From Trebouxia sp. TZW2008 (taxonomy: Eukaryota > Chlorophyta > Trebouxiophyceae > Trebouxiales > Trebouxiaceae): DNA of 64,000 nt. Below, piece by piece: positions 1 to 11,203 of this stretch (positions are counted from its first letter, which is position 1; every line of letters begins with the position of its first letter). Both the position numbers and the translations under genes were made by a program. The notes under the pieces are model-generated. The model did not search any database. It was not told the DNA's origin and worked only from the letters and a program-made list of their open reading frames with translations. The stretch lies in the NCBI GenBank assembly GCA_002118135.1, contig BDIU01000192.1:310001-374000 (forward strand), read 5' to 3'.

Positions 1-62
1 GCCGCACTCAGATTTGCGAAGGTCACAGAAAACTGGGATCTCGCTTGTCCGCACAGTCTGCC

Positions 63-3000
63 ATGGCGCTTGGCCTGACTGAGTGGGTCGACTCGAAGCA
101 AGCGTGTCTGATAGCAGCGGGCGTCTTCGGACTGTGGAGGCTTGGAAACTTTGTCAGGTGAGGCTCTGCCCTGGAATGGCATTTGAGACAAGAGTTGTGT
201 CCAGGCCAGCTGTATGTCTCAGGGCTGATGCTGACATGAGCCTGTGGACCAAGCAAGAGCCCCCAGCGAACGCTTTTGAGGACCAGGTCGTCTGGATCAC
301 AGGAGCAAGTCAGGTACACGAGTGTGAACATGTCTGCAAGGGCAGTCCTTCTGTTTCATCAGACCGAGGACTGATGCCTGTAACACTAGCTCAGCGTGAC
401 ATCAACATCATTGTGGCATGCCAAACTGTGCCTGACATGCATGTCAACCTGAAGCAGCTGATGCATGCACCTCACAGGACCCAGTGCAGGTTTTACCACT
501 TTGAGTGAGCAGGCAGCCAGTCATCGTCAAATGACTTTCCATTGATGACATCAAAGGGAAGACCAACAACCTAGACCAACAAACCACAACCAGCAACCAA
601 CAGCCAGCAACCAACAATCAACAAACGAATCACAACAAAAAACCAGATAATAAGTAGCAAAAGTGCTGCTCAGGGGCTGGGAGAGGAGTTGGCGCTGTAC
701 TTTGCTGCACATGGAGCGCGCCTCATACTGTCCTCAAGAAAGGAAGACCAGCTTCAGGTGAGTTCACATGAAGAGCAGGCTCTGATGTAGTTGTGAAAAC
801 CCTGCCGAAAAACAACCAAAAAAGAAAGAAACAAAGGTTCATGCAATCAACTGTCATGAAGTGAGCCCCTACAAGCAGAAGCCGCCCAGGAAAGCCTGTA
901 CGTATTCATTCATTTTCATTTCACATGCATTCTAGGCAGGCTCAGCAGGCCCAACTAGGTACGTACAGGTGCAATCAACTGTCTCCAACCAATTCTGTCT
1001 TGTGCTAATCTGAACCATTTAAACTGACAGTGGGGGGTGGAGAGACTGTTGTACACTGTACGTATGCAAAGCATCACGGCTGGTTTCTTGACAGCGTGCA
1101 TGGTTGCAGAGGGTGAGAAGAAGATGTCTTGGGAAGCATGCCCCTGAGGGCATCAAGGTTCTGCCCTTTGACCTGATTGGGTCACCAGAAGAGCTTCAGC
1201 AAGCGGCATCTGCTGCTGTCAATGCATTCTCAGATGCGCCTTTAACTCATCTCATACACAATGCAGGTTTGCTCCATACATGTCACAAACTTTCATTGCC
1301 ATATTTTGGCACATGCAATCCGACTTGCTGTATGACTGAAGCATGTAAATGCTCCATCCTGCATGTAGCATGCATCACTGCATCACAATGCAGATGCACC
1401 TGTGGATGCCTCTTGACTCATGTAGTACATATTGCAGATTCACCTTTGTCAATGCATTCCCAGATGCCCCTTTGACTCATCTCATACACAATGCAGGTTT
1501 GGTCAGTTCTAATGGGATTTACCACATCGATGATCTCAGTTACTGTTCTCCTCCAGGGTACACTATGAAACGTCTCGACATTGACAATACATGTGACATA
1601 CATCACTGACGCATCTGAGGATGCCCTTGAATTTATGCAGTACATATTGCAAGTCTGCTGTTGTCAATGCATTCCCAGATGCCCCTTTGACTCATCTCAT
1701 ACACAATGCAGGTTTTGTCAGTTCTTATAAAATTTACCACATCGATGATCTCAGTTACTGTTTTCCTCCAGGGTACACTATGAAACGTCTCGACATTGAC
1801 AATACATGTGACATACATCACTGACGCATCTGAGGATGCCCTTGAATTTATGTAGTATATATTGCAAGTCTGCTGTTGTCAATGCATTTCCAGACGACCC
1901 CTTGACTCTTCTCATACACAGCGCAGGTCGCTTTCAGAATTGATGTGCATGTCCTGCTTCTGCCAGCAGCCTTACTTGTGCCAATCACCACCACGTTTCT
2001 GACGGACTGCTGACCCAGCGCTCGGCCGTAATCTGTCCATTCGCCAACACTGACTACAATGAACAAAGACAAACGAAGCAGATATGACAAGCACCGGCAG
2101 CAGGCATTAATGCCCCTTCAGAAGTCTACAGAGATGTTTCTGTTTCTGTCATTATTATCACTATCATTGCCACCATCACAATCATTCTCATTGTCATGAT
2201 GATTGTGATCATTGTAATCATTATTGTCACTTGGCACTTGTGCCGTTACTCAGGCTAGCACATGCAGGTGCAAGCCAGCATGCCCTGGCAGAAGATACCA
2301 CAGCAGAAGTCGCTCAGAAGCTGTTCCAGCTGAACACTCTGGGACCAATCAACCTGACTCAAGCCCTGCTGCCTCTTCTTCTTCACCCCAGCAATCATCA
2401 GCCAGATTCCAACCCTGAAAACCCTGCCCAACCCATACATGCAACAAGGCCGTGTCACATTACTGTTGTGGGGTCAATGGCTGGCAAAGTGCCCTCTCCA
2501 GGGCAGTCTGTGTACAGCGGCTGCAAAACTGCCCTCATGGGCTATTTTGCATCTCTTCAAGCTGAACTTGCAGCCAGGTACATTCCTGAATCACTCAGGA
2601 AATTCTCCTGGCCAGTGTGTGGTCAGCGGCTGCAAAAGCGCCCTGAAGGGTTACTTTTCATCTTTGCAAGCTGAACTTTCAGCTAGGTAGTGTCCTGCAG
2701 CAGTCACTTGCATGCTCATACAGCCTCATTTGGCTGGTGGGCAGTCTTTGCAAAGCAGCTGCAACAGTGTCCTGACGCTTTACTTGACATCTCTTCAAGC
2801 TCAACTTGCACCTAGGTAGTACCCTTAACCATTGCCTCGACTGCTCAGTCATGCAGTCTGGATACAGCGGGTGCAAAACTGCTCTCACGGCTACTTTGCA
2901 TTGCTCCAAGCTGAGAAATGTTGTCGCTGAAGCTGCACACACACTCTTATCTGCAAGTGCTTAACCTGAATGTCACAGAGAGTCTCAAGCAATTCATGAG

Positions 3001-5739
3001 CCAGCTTCCTGCACTTGCTGCATTTGACTTGTCTAGCATGCTGCCAATGCGTCAATCCTGACAAACAGCACAAAAGGCTGTATCGAATCTGACAACAGAG
3101 CACAGAGTCACCGGCGCCGCTCTCATTTTGTCACTTGTTTGCGAGCGACGATGTTTGGCTAGTCTCATGTCTGTTTACTCAGATCTGATGAGACAGCAAC
3201 CGCCATAATTGCAGGGCCATGACGGTTACTACCTTCTGTCCAAGACTGTGGCTATCTGCCGCCTACAACTAACGGCACTGAGGCTGTCCAGACCAGCCCA
3301 GACCAGCCCAAAGCTGATATCACATGGAGCATTTATGCCTGACAGTCTTAGTTGCAGGGGCATTATTATACAGACACCGTCTGTCACAAAGGACCAGTAG
3401 CAACAGGCCGACCAGGCCAGCCGAGAGCAATCTACAGTGGTACAGGTTTTACTTTTCACAGTGGCCCATCATAACTGACAGCCATTGCCATGATTGCAGG
3501 GGCATTGCAGTCACCACCTGCTGCCCCGGCCCAGTAGCAACAGGCCATCCAGACCAACTTTTGATTCATTTTTGGCTAAGGCATTTCCAACTGCTGTTGC
3601 CTCAGCGCTTATCCCAGTGACTGTGAAGTTTCAAGGACTTGAGCTACTGAACTGCAAGTCCTTGAAAAAGAAAACAAGTGGCATCACAATGAGTATCCAG
3701 TTTGAGCCAAAGCTGAAAGCTGTCAAAATGATTGCATCACAGTGACTATCTGCTGTCCAGGGCCAGTAGCAACAGGTCAACCAGGTTGCCCCAGAGCAAT
3801 TCTTAATGGTAAAGGTCTGATGCTTCACAGTGAGCAGTCATTGCCACGGTTGCAGGGGCATCACAGCGACTATCTGCTGTCCAGGGCCAGTAGCAACAGG
3901 CCGTCCAGGTTAGCCCAGGGCAATCTGCAATGGTGCAGGTCTTATTTTTTCACAGTGGCCCATCATGACTGACAGCCATTGCCACGGTTTCAGGGGCATC
4001 ACAGTCACCATCTGTTGCCCAGGATCAGTAGCAACAGGCCAATCAGGCCAGCCCAGAGCAATCTACAATGGTACAGGTCTGACTTTCCCAGTGGAAAGTC
4101 ATATGTGACAGTCTGCCATGGCTGCAGGGGCATCACAGTCACCATCTGTTGCCCAGGGCCAGTAGCAACAGGCCAGCCAGGCCAGCCCAGAGCAATCTAC
4201 AATGGTACAGGTCTCATGAACACCAGCAGCAGTGAGAAGGAGTCCAGTAAGCGCATGGCACCCCCTAGGGTAGCAAAGCTTATTGGCAAAGCGACCTATT
4301 ACAAGCTGGACGAGTGCTGGATAGCACGGCACCCTGTGCTATTCATGGGTAATGCCTCACAACTGCACACATGCTTTGCGACACTTGTAATCTGGACGAG
4401 GACTGCAGCTCACTGGCAAAGCAATCGACCACAAGCTGGATGAGTGCTGGATAGCATGGCGCCCTGTGCTGCTCATGGGTAACGCCTTCAGACCGCATAA
4501 TCTCATGAAAGGCTCTGCTTCTTTCTGTAAACTGGATGCGTAATGGCCAGAGAAGCAGCAGTGACAATTTGACCTTCCATCAAATGGGTGAGTGCTGGAC
4601 AGCACAACACCCTGTGCTACTTATGGGTAATGCTGTGAGATTGCACAGGTGCTATGCATAATTTTGCCTCCTGTGTAAGCTGGACGAGAATTGCAGCTCA
4701 CTGGCAAAGCGACCTGTTACAAGCTGGATGAGTGCTGGATAGCACGGCATCCTGTGCTACTTACGGGCAATGCCTTAAGACTGCATACATGCCATGAAAG
4801 GCTCTGCTTCTTGCTGTAGACTGGATGTTGAATGGCCAGAGAACCAGCAGTGACAAATTGACCTTCCATCAAAAGGGTGAGTGCTGGACAGCACAACACC
4901 CTGTGCTACTTATGGGTAATGCCTTGAGATTGCACAGGGGCTTTGCATAATTTTGCCTCCTGTGTAAGCTAAAATTGCAGCTCACTGGCAAAGCGACCGA
5001 TTACAAGCTGCATGAGTGCTGTATAGCACGGCACCCTGTGCTCCTCATAGGTAATGCCTTAAACTTGCACACATGCTTTGCGACACTTGTAAGCTGGACC
5101 ATTATTGCAGCTCACTGGCAAAGCGACCTACTACAAGCTGGATGAGTGCTGAATAGCATGCCACCCTGTGCTACTCATGGGTAATGCCTCAAAGGCCGCA
5201 CACATGCCGTGAAAGGCTCTGCTTCTTGCTGTAAACTGGGTTGTTAACGGCCAGAGAAACAGCAGTGACAATTTGACCTTCTATAGAATGGGTGAGTGCT
5301 GGATAGCAAGGCAACCTGTGCTATTCATGGGTATTGGCTCAGACTGCACATGTGCTTTGCAGAGTTTTGCCTCAGGTGCAAGTTGCGTTGGTCATGTTGA
5401 GCAAATTACCATATCTCCCCATTGACATGAATGAGGTTTTTGCTGCACATGTGCATATGCAACTGCATGTTGATCTGCATCAGCAGACATAGCCAACATA
5501 TCAACGCTTCATTGCACCATACGCTTACCCAATATCTCATCTTGGTAGTGTTTTGCGCTATGATCTAGCCAAGCCTTGGGTGCTGCCATGCAGGTTATTT
5601 GATGCAATATACTCCGTCATTGGGCACCACAGTCATGAAGCTGATTGGTCCTGGCAGAGCAGCACAAATGAAAGGCGGAAGCAGCGGTTACGATGTAAAA
5701 TCCATGCTCTTTGGCAATGCAAAACAGAAGCAGCGATGA
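63..5739 (+). CDS. Membrane-anchored short-chain dehydrogenase/reductase, DHRS7-like
   Basis: Seven exons: 63-157, 223-313, 674-757, 1110-1266, 2268-2577, 4128-4348 and 5594-5739 (1104 nt, 367 residues). All junctions are GT-AG and in phase. The protein has the classical SDR hallmarks: the cofactor motif TGASQGLG at residues 58-65, NAG at 141-143, and a catalytic triad of Ser212, Tyr225 and Lys229 (YSGCK). A proline-glycine motif (CCPGPVATG) follows, as expected after the active site. Residues 15-27 are hydrophobic and could anchor the protein in the ER, as in DHRS7 proteins. Length and C-terminal layout fit the DHRS7/DHRS7B group, which act as NAD(P)-dependent oxidoreductases; the substrate cannot be told from sequence. 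The start is the ATG nearest the window edge, so an upstream start cannot be excluded. Introns 4, 5 and 6 are packed with decayed copies of the flanking exon edges. Confidence 0.88.
1267..1930 (+). repeat. Echo array of SDR exon 4 donor side (three copies)
   Basis: The 3' end of exon 4 with its donor (real exon end 1266) recurs in the downstream intron. The copies end at 1496, 1711 and 1926. Spacing is 230, 215 and 215 bp. Each copy still encodes VNAFPDAPLTHLIHNAG or a close relative before a GT. The last copy has more substitutions. The intervening intron sequence is copied too. Confidence 0.85.
2100..2235 (+). repeat. ATC/ATT-rich low-complexity tract
   Basis: A stretch of imperfect ATC/ATT/GAT triplets lies just before the acceptor of SDR exon 5. 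It is simple-sequence DNA without coding signal. Confidence 0.6.
2578..2925 (+). repeat. Echo array of SDR exon 5 donor side
   Basis: The exon 5 end, encoding the YSGCK active-site region up to LQAEL, is repeated downstream. The real exon ends at 2577. Copies with a donor-like GT end at 2686 and 2815, and a poorer remnant lies near 2845-2915. The first copy reads SGCKSALKGYFSSLQAELS. Divergence rises with distance from the exon. Confidence 0.8.
3215..4127 (+). repeat. Echo array of SDR exon 6 acceptor side (six copies)
   Basis: The real acceptor is at 4127/4128. Copies of the intron tail plus the first ~90 nt of exon 6 (encoding GITVTICCPGPVATG) start near 3215, 3358, 3500, 3735, 3856 and 3994. 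The usual period is about 134-143 bp. The 3500-3735 interval is longer, with unrelated sequence at about 3570-3730. Most copies keep GCAG before the exon-like part. Confidence 0.85.
4349..5340 (+). repeat. Echo array of SDR exon 6 donor side (seven copies, dimeric)
   Basis: The exon end encoding ECWIARHPVLFMG plus the donor (real end 4348) recurs with ends at 4478, 4626, 4766, 4915, 5050, 5180 and 5330. Two alternating unit types occur. One carries an AATGGCCAGAGAA-type spacer, the other a GCAGCTCACTGGCAAAGCGACC-type spacer, so the array has a higher-order period of about 280 bp. One copy has GC instead of GT at the donor position. Confidence 0.85.
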
Positions 5740-6235
5740 GTGCCTCTATATTGCGCGTGTCTTGCCGTTGCGTTCTGCTTCCTTTGCTGCCTGAGATCAG
5801 CACTTCAAGCGTAGTGTCCCCAAGCTAGTTGAAAAGTTGTTTGATGCTTGAATCTGCACTCTGAGTGCAGTACTGGTAATGCTCACCTGGTGTTGTGCCA
5901 CCTTCATACCGTCAAATCTTAGAAAACATGCGCTACTTTCTGAGCAATTCACGAGCACACGCCTAGATGTGAATTTTGTTGCTGTGCATTGACGTGCATG
6001 ATCTGCTCTCACTGCTGCAAGTCTTCTGCTGCATTGTGTTCAAGCAGGTGGGAGGGCGGATTTTGCCATCTGTCCCTTGCAAGCGCCTTAGGTCATCAAG
6101 CAAACTTTGCGCACCTGTAGCCCGCGTGACGCAGCATCGGCTACAGTGTGCACTCGCCCCGCAGCTTGTCTGTAAAGCACTCCACATTTTTGCTGCGCAA
6201 CAGCTAGGAGCCCGGGGTGCACTGGTTTGGACACC
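5740..6235. other. Intergenic, SDR 3' end to ATX1 start
   Basis: No convincing coding exon is seen in these ~500 bp. A TGTAA at 6171-6175 could be the SDR polyadenylation signal. The rest presumably holds the ATX1 promoter and 5' UTR. Confidence 0.4.
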
Positions 6236-6684
6236 ATGACCGAGGTCAGCGTTGCTTTCGCAACCGTGTATCAACCTGTGCAACTTGCATGCTGAGATGC
6301 AGACATTGTGTATTGTTTCCCTATCTACGACCTTCTGTTCTCGACATCGAGAAAGTGGGATGCACGCTGTACAAGCTTGTGATCTCCAGATTTTGGCCTG
6401 CTGCAGGTTGCGCTGAAAGTGGGAATGACTTGCCAAGGTTGCGTAGGTGCTGTTGATCGCGTGTTGAAGAAGATGCCAGGTAAGTCTCTAGGTGGGCACG
6501 GTCGGGAGATGGCTTCAAGCCTAAATTGCAAGGTGCTGAGCTACTTATTGCCTGATGCGCAGGTGTACAGTCAGTTGACATTGACCTGCCATCACAAAAG
6601 GTGTTGGTGAAAGGCGATGTAACTCCAGAAGCAGTCTTGCAGCAAGTCAACAAGACTGGAAAGCCAACTCAGTTGTGGAGTTGA
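6236..6684 (+). CDS. ATX1: ATX1-type copper metallochaperone
   Basis: Three exons: 6236-6244, 6407-6479 and 6563-6684 (204 nt, 67 residues). The first coding exon is only nine bases (MTE). The product has the single heavy-metal-associated fold with the Cu(I)-binding loop MTCQGC at residues 10-15, followed by a helix ([13 protein letters not shown]). The C-terminal strand has a lysine-containing turn (NKTGK), typical of ATX1/HAH1. The length matches the family (about 65-75 residues). Known family members carry Cu(I) in the cytosol to P-type ATPases of the secretory pathway. The phase fit across the tiny first exon supports the start, though splicing of a nine-base exon is predicted only from sequence. 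Confidence 0.9.
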
Positions 6685-7121
6685 GATGCACCCTGCAGCA
6701 TGGACTGTCAGCATGCTGCATCAGCAGAAGTTACACAAAGTAGCTATGTATATCGCTTGAAGCTCCTGCTTTGCACAAGGTGCGCAGCTTGAGTTGACAT
6801 GCATGGTCCTCCTCTGCAAGCTACTACACAGCTGCATAGTCAAATGCAGAAACTCAGGGTTGGTGGTTATGCCATGCAATTCTGTATTGCATCATGGATC
6901 TAGCTTTTGAAGGTGTCTGTCTTCTGATGTCTCAGTCACAGAGTATTGATCTGCTGCAGACAACAACTCTGCTATGCAACTTAGCAGCCAGGCTCTACAG
7001 CAATCTGATTTTGAAAGAAAAGGAAAAGAAGTCTGCGCCATTCAGTGTCATCCTTTTACATTATATGATTTCGTATTTGACTTGACCTAGCCGGCTTCCC
7101 AGCTCATTGAAGCAAGTCTTT

Positions 7122-7126
7122 TGTAA
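7122..7126 (+). terminator. Candidate TGTAA polyadenylation signal for ATX1
   Basis: TGTAA lies about 440 bp after the ATX1 stop. TGTAA is the usual chlorophyte poly(A) signal. A five-base match is weak evidence alone. Confidence 0.3.
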
Positions 7127-7455
7127 CTGCTTGTCACTCAAGCTGACTGTGTGTAATTTGTATCTTGTTGTTAATGATGAATCATCGAGCAAGCTCAAGA
7201 TTTGCCAGGCACATGGTGTGTCTGTTTGTTCTGCTGATGCCGTTTGTACTCACAAGCGGAATATATGCAATTAGTTGAGCATACGCACATGAACATTGTC
7301 CGCTGGAATGATCTGTTTACTTGTTGATGCAATGTCTCTGTTGCGCACGCAACCATCAGAGGCCTAAGGTGACTGATCACTGCATGCCATGCCCTGTGAG
7401 CTTGCACAGCATTGAGTGATGAAGGCTGCCGCATGCAGCTCTATCTCACAGTTAC

Positions 7456-7460
7456 TTACA
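7456..7460 (-). terminator. Candidate TGTAA polyadenylation signal for aldolase
   Basis: TTACA on the + strand, that is TGTAA on the minus strand, about 310 bp after the aldolase stop. Confidence 0.3.
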
Positions 7461-7767
7461 TGGAGCACGTTCACAACTGAGGTACCCTAACTGCTTGCAA
7501 AGCTCTGACTGCATGCAGCTCAAGCTACGCCAACACCTCGAGCAGCAAGTAACTGTTTTGACGGGCAGACTTGTCTGGACAACACTGGTGAACACAGCGA
7601 TGTGATCGAAATCAAAAACAAAGCGCTGAACAGACCGGCTTTAGCACATTTGCAGCACGACTGCAAGTGACTCAATGCTGCACGACAAGGGGGCAACAGA
7701 CTCCTGCGAACGAGCAAAAGTTTCCAGCCTTTGCAAAACGCTATACGACCATGCGCAACTCGACTGT

Positions 7768-10679
7768 CTAGTAGACGTAACCCTTCTCGTAGGTGGACTC
7801 GCCAGCAGCCTTGTCCTCCTCCTTGGGGTCGTACTTGCCCTGCTGAGCAGCAGAGTTGGCTGATGCACGCTTGATCAGTGCCTTCTGTGCAGCCTCCCAG
7901 TTGGACTCATCTCCCTTCCATGTCTTAAGCACGGTGTTTTGCAAGGCGCGGGCGTATGAGAAGGATACGTGCCATGGGTTGGGCGACTGGTTCATTGCGT
8001 TCAGGTTGAGGGTTGCCTCCAGCTCTGACTGGCCTCCTGACAGGAACATGATTCCTGGCACTGCGGGGGGCACTCTCCTCTTCAGCAGGTTCAGGGTGTA
8101 CTTGGCGACAGTCTCTGGGGACTCCTGTGCACATACAGAGTTGAAGTCAGGCCCTGCTGCATACTGTTTGATGCGCCTCCGAATTGACTGTATGTGAGTC
8201 AAGCCACAAAGCATTCTTACAGCAAGCATAATGCTGTCAGGTAGCCAGCAGCTGTCAAGCTGTGGTATGCATACACAAGCTTGGAAATTGCAACAGTGCA
8301 TTTGACACTGAGCACCGCATTGCCCATCATTCGGACTGTTAGATTGCAACTGAGAATCGATCAGCATTTACAGATGGCGATCAAGCAAGTCCGGCACATA
8401 ACACCTGGCAAGCAAGCCCTCCTCAAGGTCCAACAACCAAATATGCAGCACAAACGTATTTGTGAATGCACATGACAACACGTAATGGTTGTGCCTAGGC
8501 TCAATAGCAAATTCAAGGTGCCTGGTGCACCCTATGCAACACGCCGTAGCTGAGCCAGAGTACAAACGTTACGCACTGCTTTGCAGCAGCAGAGCAAGCA
8601 GCTCTGGTGGCGCGCAGCTTAGCCCTCTGTCAGCAGCTGCAGCATCCTGCAGTTGCTGACAGGAGGCTTTCCTGTACGGCAAGACTGCCTTGCAGAATGC
8701 CCAGCTGACTTGTGCTAACAGATGTGCGTGCTGAACACAGGCTGCAGGTTGTAAATGCAGCCTGCAGCCAGAAAGCTGTAACCAGTATGCACCATCTGCT
8801 CTTGCATTCCTTCAAAGCAGACCTCTGCCATACAAAAGGCAAACATGGCAAAGCTGAGCACTCTGATGAGACACATTAGGCACTGCACTGTTTTGCAGTG
8901 AGCCAAAGAGCCTGATGGGCATGCTGAAAACAGCTTGCCTCCTGAATTGCGAAAATGAGCAAAGCGGGAAGATTCTAGCAATCACAGCTTTGTGTTTCAT
9001 GAGCAACTAGCTGCTGGGAGCATGATGCATGCACAGCAACAACGTGAGATCCTGACGACTGCTCATGCTCTGCCTCATTCAGCAGGGCATCAAGGCAAAG
9101 CGAATTCATGTATGCAACCCATATGCGCACATCCCTGAAGACCAAACCGCCTTACAATGGCTGACGGCCAATCCTGGAGCATGATGCAGTGCTGTGTGCA
9201 CATATGCATTACCACTAGTGTTTAAAAACTGAAGATATTGTATGCTGATAGCTTGAGTAAGCTTACCTTCTTGCCAGAGTCAGCTCCTGGGGTGACCATG
9301 GAAGGCTTCAACAGGATGCCCTCAAACAGCACGTTGTTGTCTGCCAAGTACTTGAAGGTCTGTGCCCAGATGTCCTGAGCCACCTCTGAAGTCCTGCAGG
9401 ATAGACAAAGAGGATGATGGCAACTGCTTGACCATGCAGCTCCCAGAATACAAGCAAAGCACGCGTGATGCACAGACATGTCCTCAATCAATCAATCAAT
9501 CAATCAGTCAGTAAATATACATCTACTATCATACGGACCTTTCAGAGGGTCAATACTGAATCCTGAGTCACCTCTGAGCTCCTGTGGACACATTCATGTG
9601 CTTTTGAAGCATGACACACAAACACAGCCTGATGAGTACACGACTCAATGCATATAATGCCGCACGCAGCAAACAAGGGACGTGCAGGATGCATCTGAGC
9701 TGAAGCAACAGCCAATTTGATGGAAGCAGTGTGAGTTCTGTGCTGGTTGTAGACATGCTGCATTGACAAGTAACACTTGGCATTTGACTGCAGGCTACAG
9801 GCGAGTGGACTGCAAATAGAGAGCACAGCTTCTGGCAATGATGCAGCAGAAAGAATGAGATGTACCTCTGAATGTCGTGCTCGCCATCAAGCAAGACCTC
9901 TGGCTCAACGATGGGTACCAGACCTGCAGCCTGTGCGATGGCAGCATATCGGGCAAGACCATAGGCGCAGTCCCTGGATGCGAGGGCGCTGGGGCCTGCT
10001 GGAATTGAGACGACTGACCGCCACTTGGCGAAACGAGCGCCCTGCTTGTAGTACTCAGCGCATCGCTGCTCTAGTCCGTCAAGACCCTGGCACCATGACT
10101 CGTTGTTGCTGCCGGGCATCGGGACCAAACCCTTGTCGACCTTGATACCGGGAACAATGTTCTGGCCGTTCAAGACGTCTGTGAACTTCTTGCCGCTCCT
10201 GTCTGACTGGTACAGAGTCTCCTCGAACAAAATGGCACCGCTGATGTATTGACCAAGGCCTGGGGTTGAGACCAGCAGCTCACGGTATGTTCTGCGGTTG
10301 TCCTCTGTGTTCTCAACGCCGATAGAGTCAAGCCTCTTGCCGCAAGTGCCGTTGGACTCGTCCATGGCAAGAATACCGCGTCCGGGGCTGGCAATGGTTT
10401 GCTGCAATGCACATGAAGTAGGTTGTCAGCTGCAGAGATCGCCAGTATTCTTGTATGAAGACTTGCCAGGATGTACACAATAGAGACCAAAGAGGTGCTA
10501 GCTTGCTATACATTAACAAGTAAGCGTGAACAGCTTACCGCCGTCTTGACAAGCTCCTCATCATAAGCACCAGCCCTAACAGCAACAGCACCTCTGTTGA
10601 CTGCACGCGCCTGCTTTGGTGATGCAGCAAGCTTCTGTCCCACGAACGAAGCGTTTGCGGTGAGCATTGCGGCGACCAT
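7768..10679 (-). CDS. FBA: Class I fructose-bisphosphate aldolase, plastid-type
   Basis: Four exons on the minus strand: 10679-10539, 10401-9866, 9393-9267 and 8124-7768 (1161 nt, 386 residues). All junctions are in phase. The mature part is a full class I aldolase: GILAMDES near the start, then the Schiff-base lysine in [11 protein letters not shown] (Lys255), then SGGQSE, and the conserved C-terminal tyrosine. The first ~35 residues are rich in Ala, Ser, Lys and Arg without acids and look like a chloroplast transit peptide. It is therefore probably the Calvin-cycle/plastid glycolysis enzyme interconverting fructose-1,6-bisphosphate with triose phosphates. The start at 10679 was chosen over the upstream in-frame ATG at 10724 because it begins the transit-like stretch. 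Intron 2 holds one echo of exon 3. Confidence 0.95.
9486..9510 (+). repeat. ATCA tetranucleotide microsatellite
   Basis: About five to six ATCA units, the last ones imperfect, inside aldolase intron 2. Confidence 0.8.
9541..9590 (-). repeat. Echo of aldolase exon 3 acceptor side
   Basis: On the minus strand a CAG followed at 9581 by exon-like sequence (SSEVTQD versus the real TSEVAQD) lies 188 bp upstream of the true exon 3 start at 9393. It is a single partial copy of the splice junction. Confidence 0.75.
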
Positions 10680-11203
10680 TTTGACTTCTTTACAGCAAAC
10701 ACAAAGCTTGCAGCACTTCTCCAAGCAGTTATCGTGAATTGCAAGCCTAGAACCGCTGGGATAGATAACGGCTGAGCATGAACGGCTCGTTCTTTTTTTA
10801 TCGAATACGGTTATATCCCTTGAAGGCGCCCGCCGACCTGGCTCGGTATCGATTCCTGCTGTTTTTACTGTGAAGTGCGGTTATAAACGGTGAAGATTTG
10901 CGGCCGCCAGGCACTCAACTGGCGGGCAGCAAAGCGATGGTTGACGATTTTACGATTTGGGCTCCCAACCGCCCCAGTGCTAGTCAGAAACGCCCTGCAT
11001 ACAGCAGATAGCAGCGTGATTTTACGACAGGAAAAGTGCAACGCGCTGAGTCTGTGAGTGTCGCTGTGGGTAGGGAAGGATCTTTGTGACATTGTCGGTA
11101 TCAGATCGCATTGATCACTGCCCGGAACGTTGACACAGGCAACAGTCCGTTTGATCCGTCTGCTGCTGTTTGGGTCTCTCAGGCTGCTGTGAACGCGCCA
11201 ACA
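10680..11203. promoter_or_regulatory. Divergent promoter region, aldolase and GIY-YIG/NFU genes
   Basis: About 520 bp separate the two divergent start codons. No specific promoter element can be assigned with confidence. An AT-rich patch (TTTTTTTATCGAATACGG) lies near 10793-10810. The in-frame ATG at 11111 could extend the + strand gene into this region. Confidence 0.4.

Larger units (their letters stand above)
6685..7767. other. Convergent intergenic region, ATX1 and aldolase 3' ends
   Basis: About 1.1 kb between two convergent genes. It holds 3' UTRs and candidate polyadenylation signals on both strands. No ORF here looks like a real gene. Confidence 0.5.

Noticed and set aside
1349..1824. 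Repeated short ORFs in SDR intron 4 as real exons
   Set aside because: They duplicate exon 4's end. Including them would duplicate the NAG segment of the SDR fold, and the surrounding ORFs have no acceptor in phase.
9568..9865. Continuation of aldolase exon 2 to an intronic stop
   Set aside because: The reading frame runs through a good donor at 9865. The joined exon 3 restores the aldolase sequence and the Schiff-base lysine.
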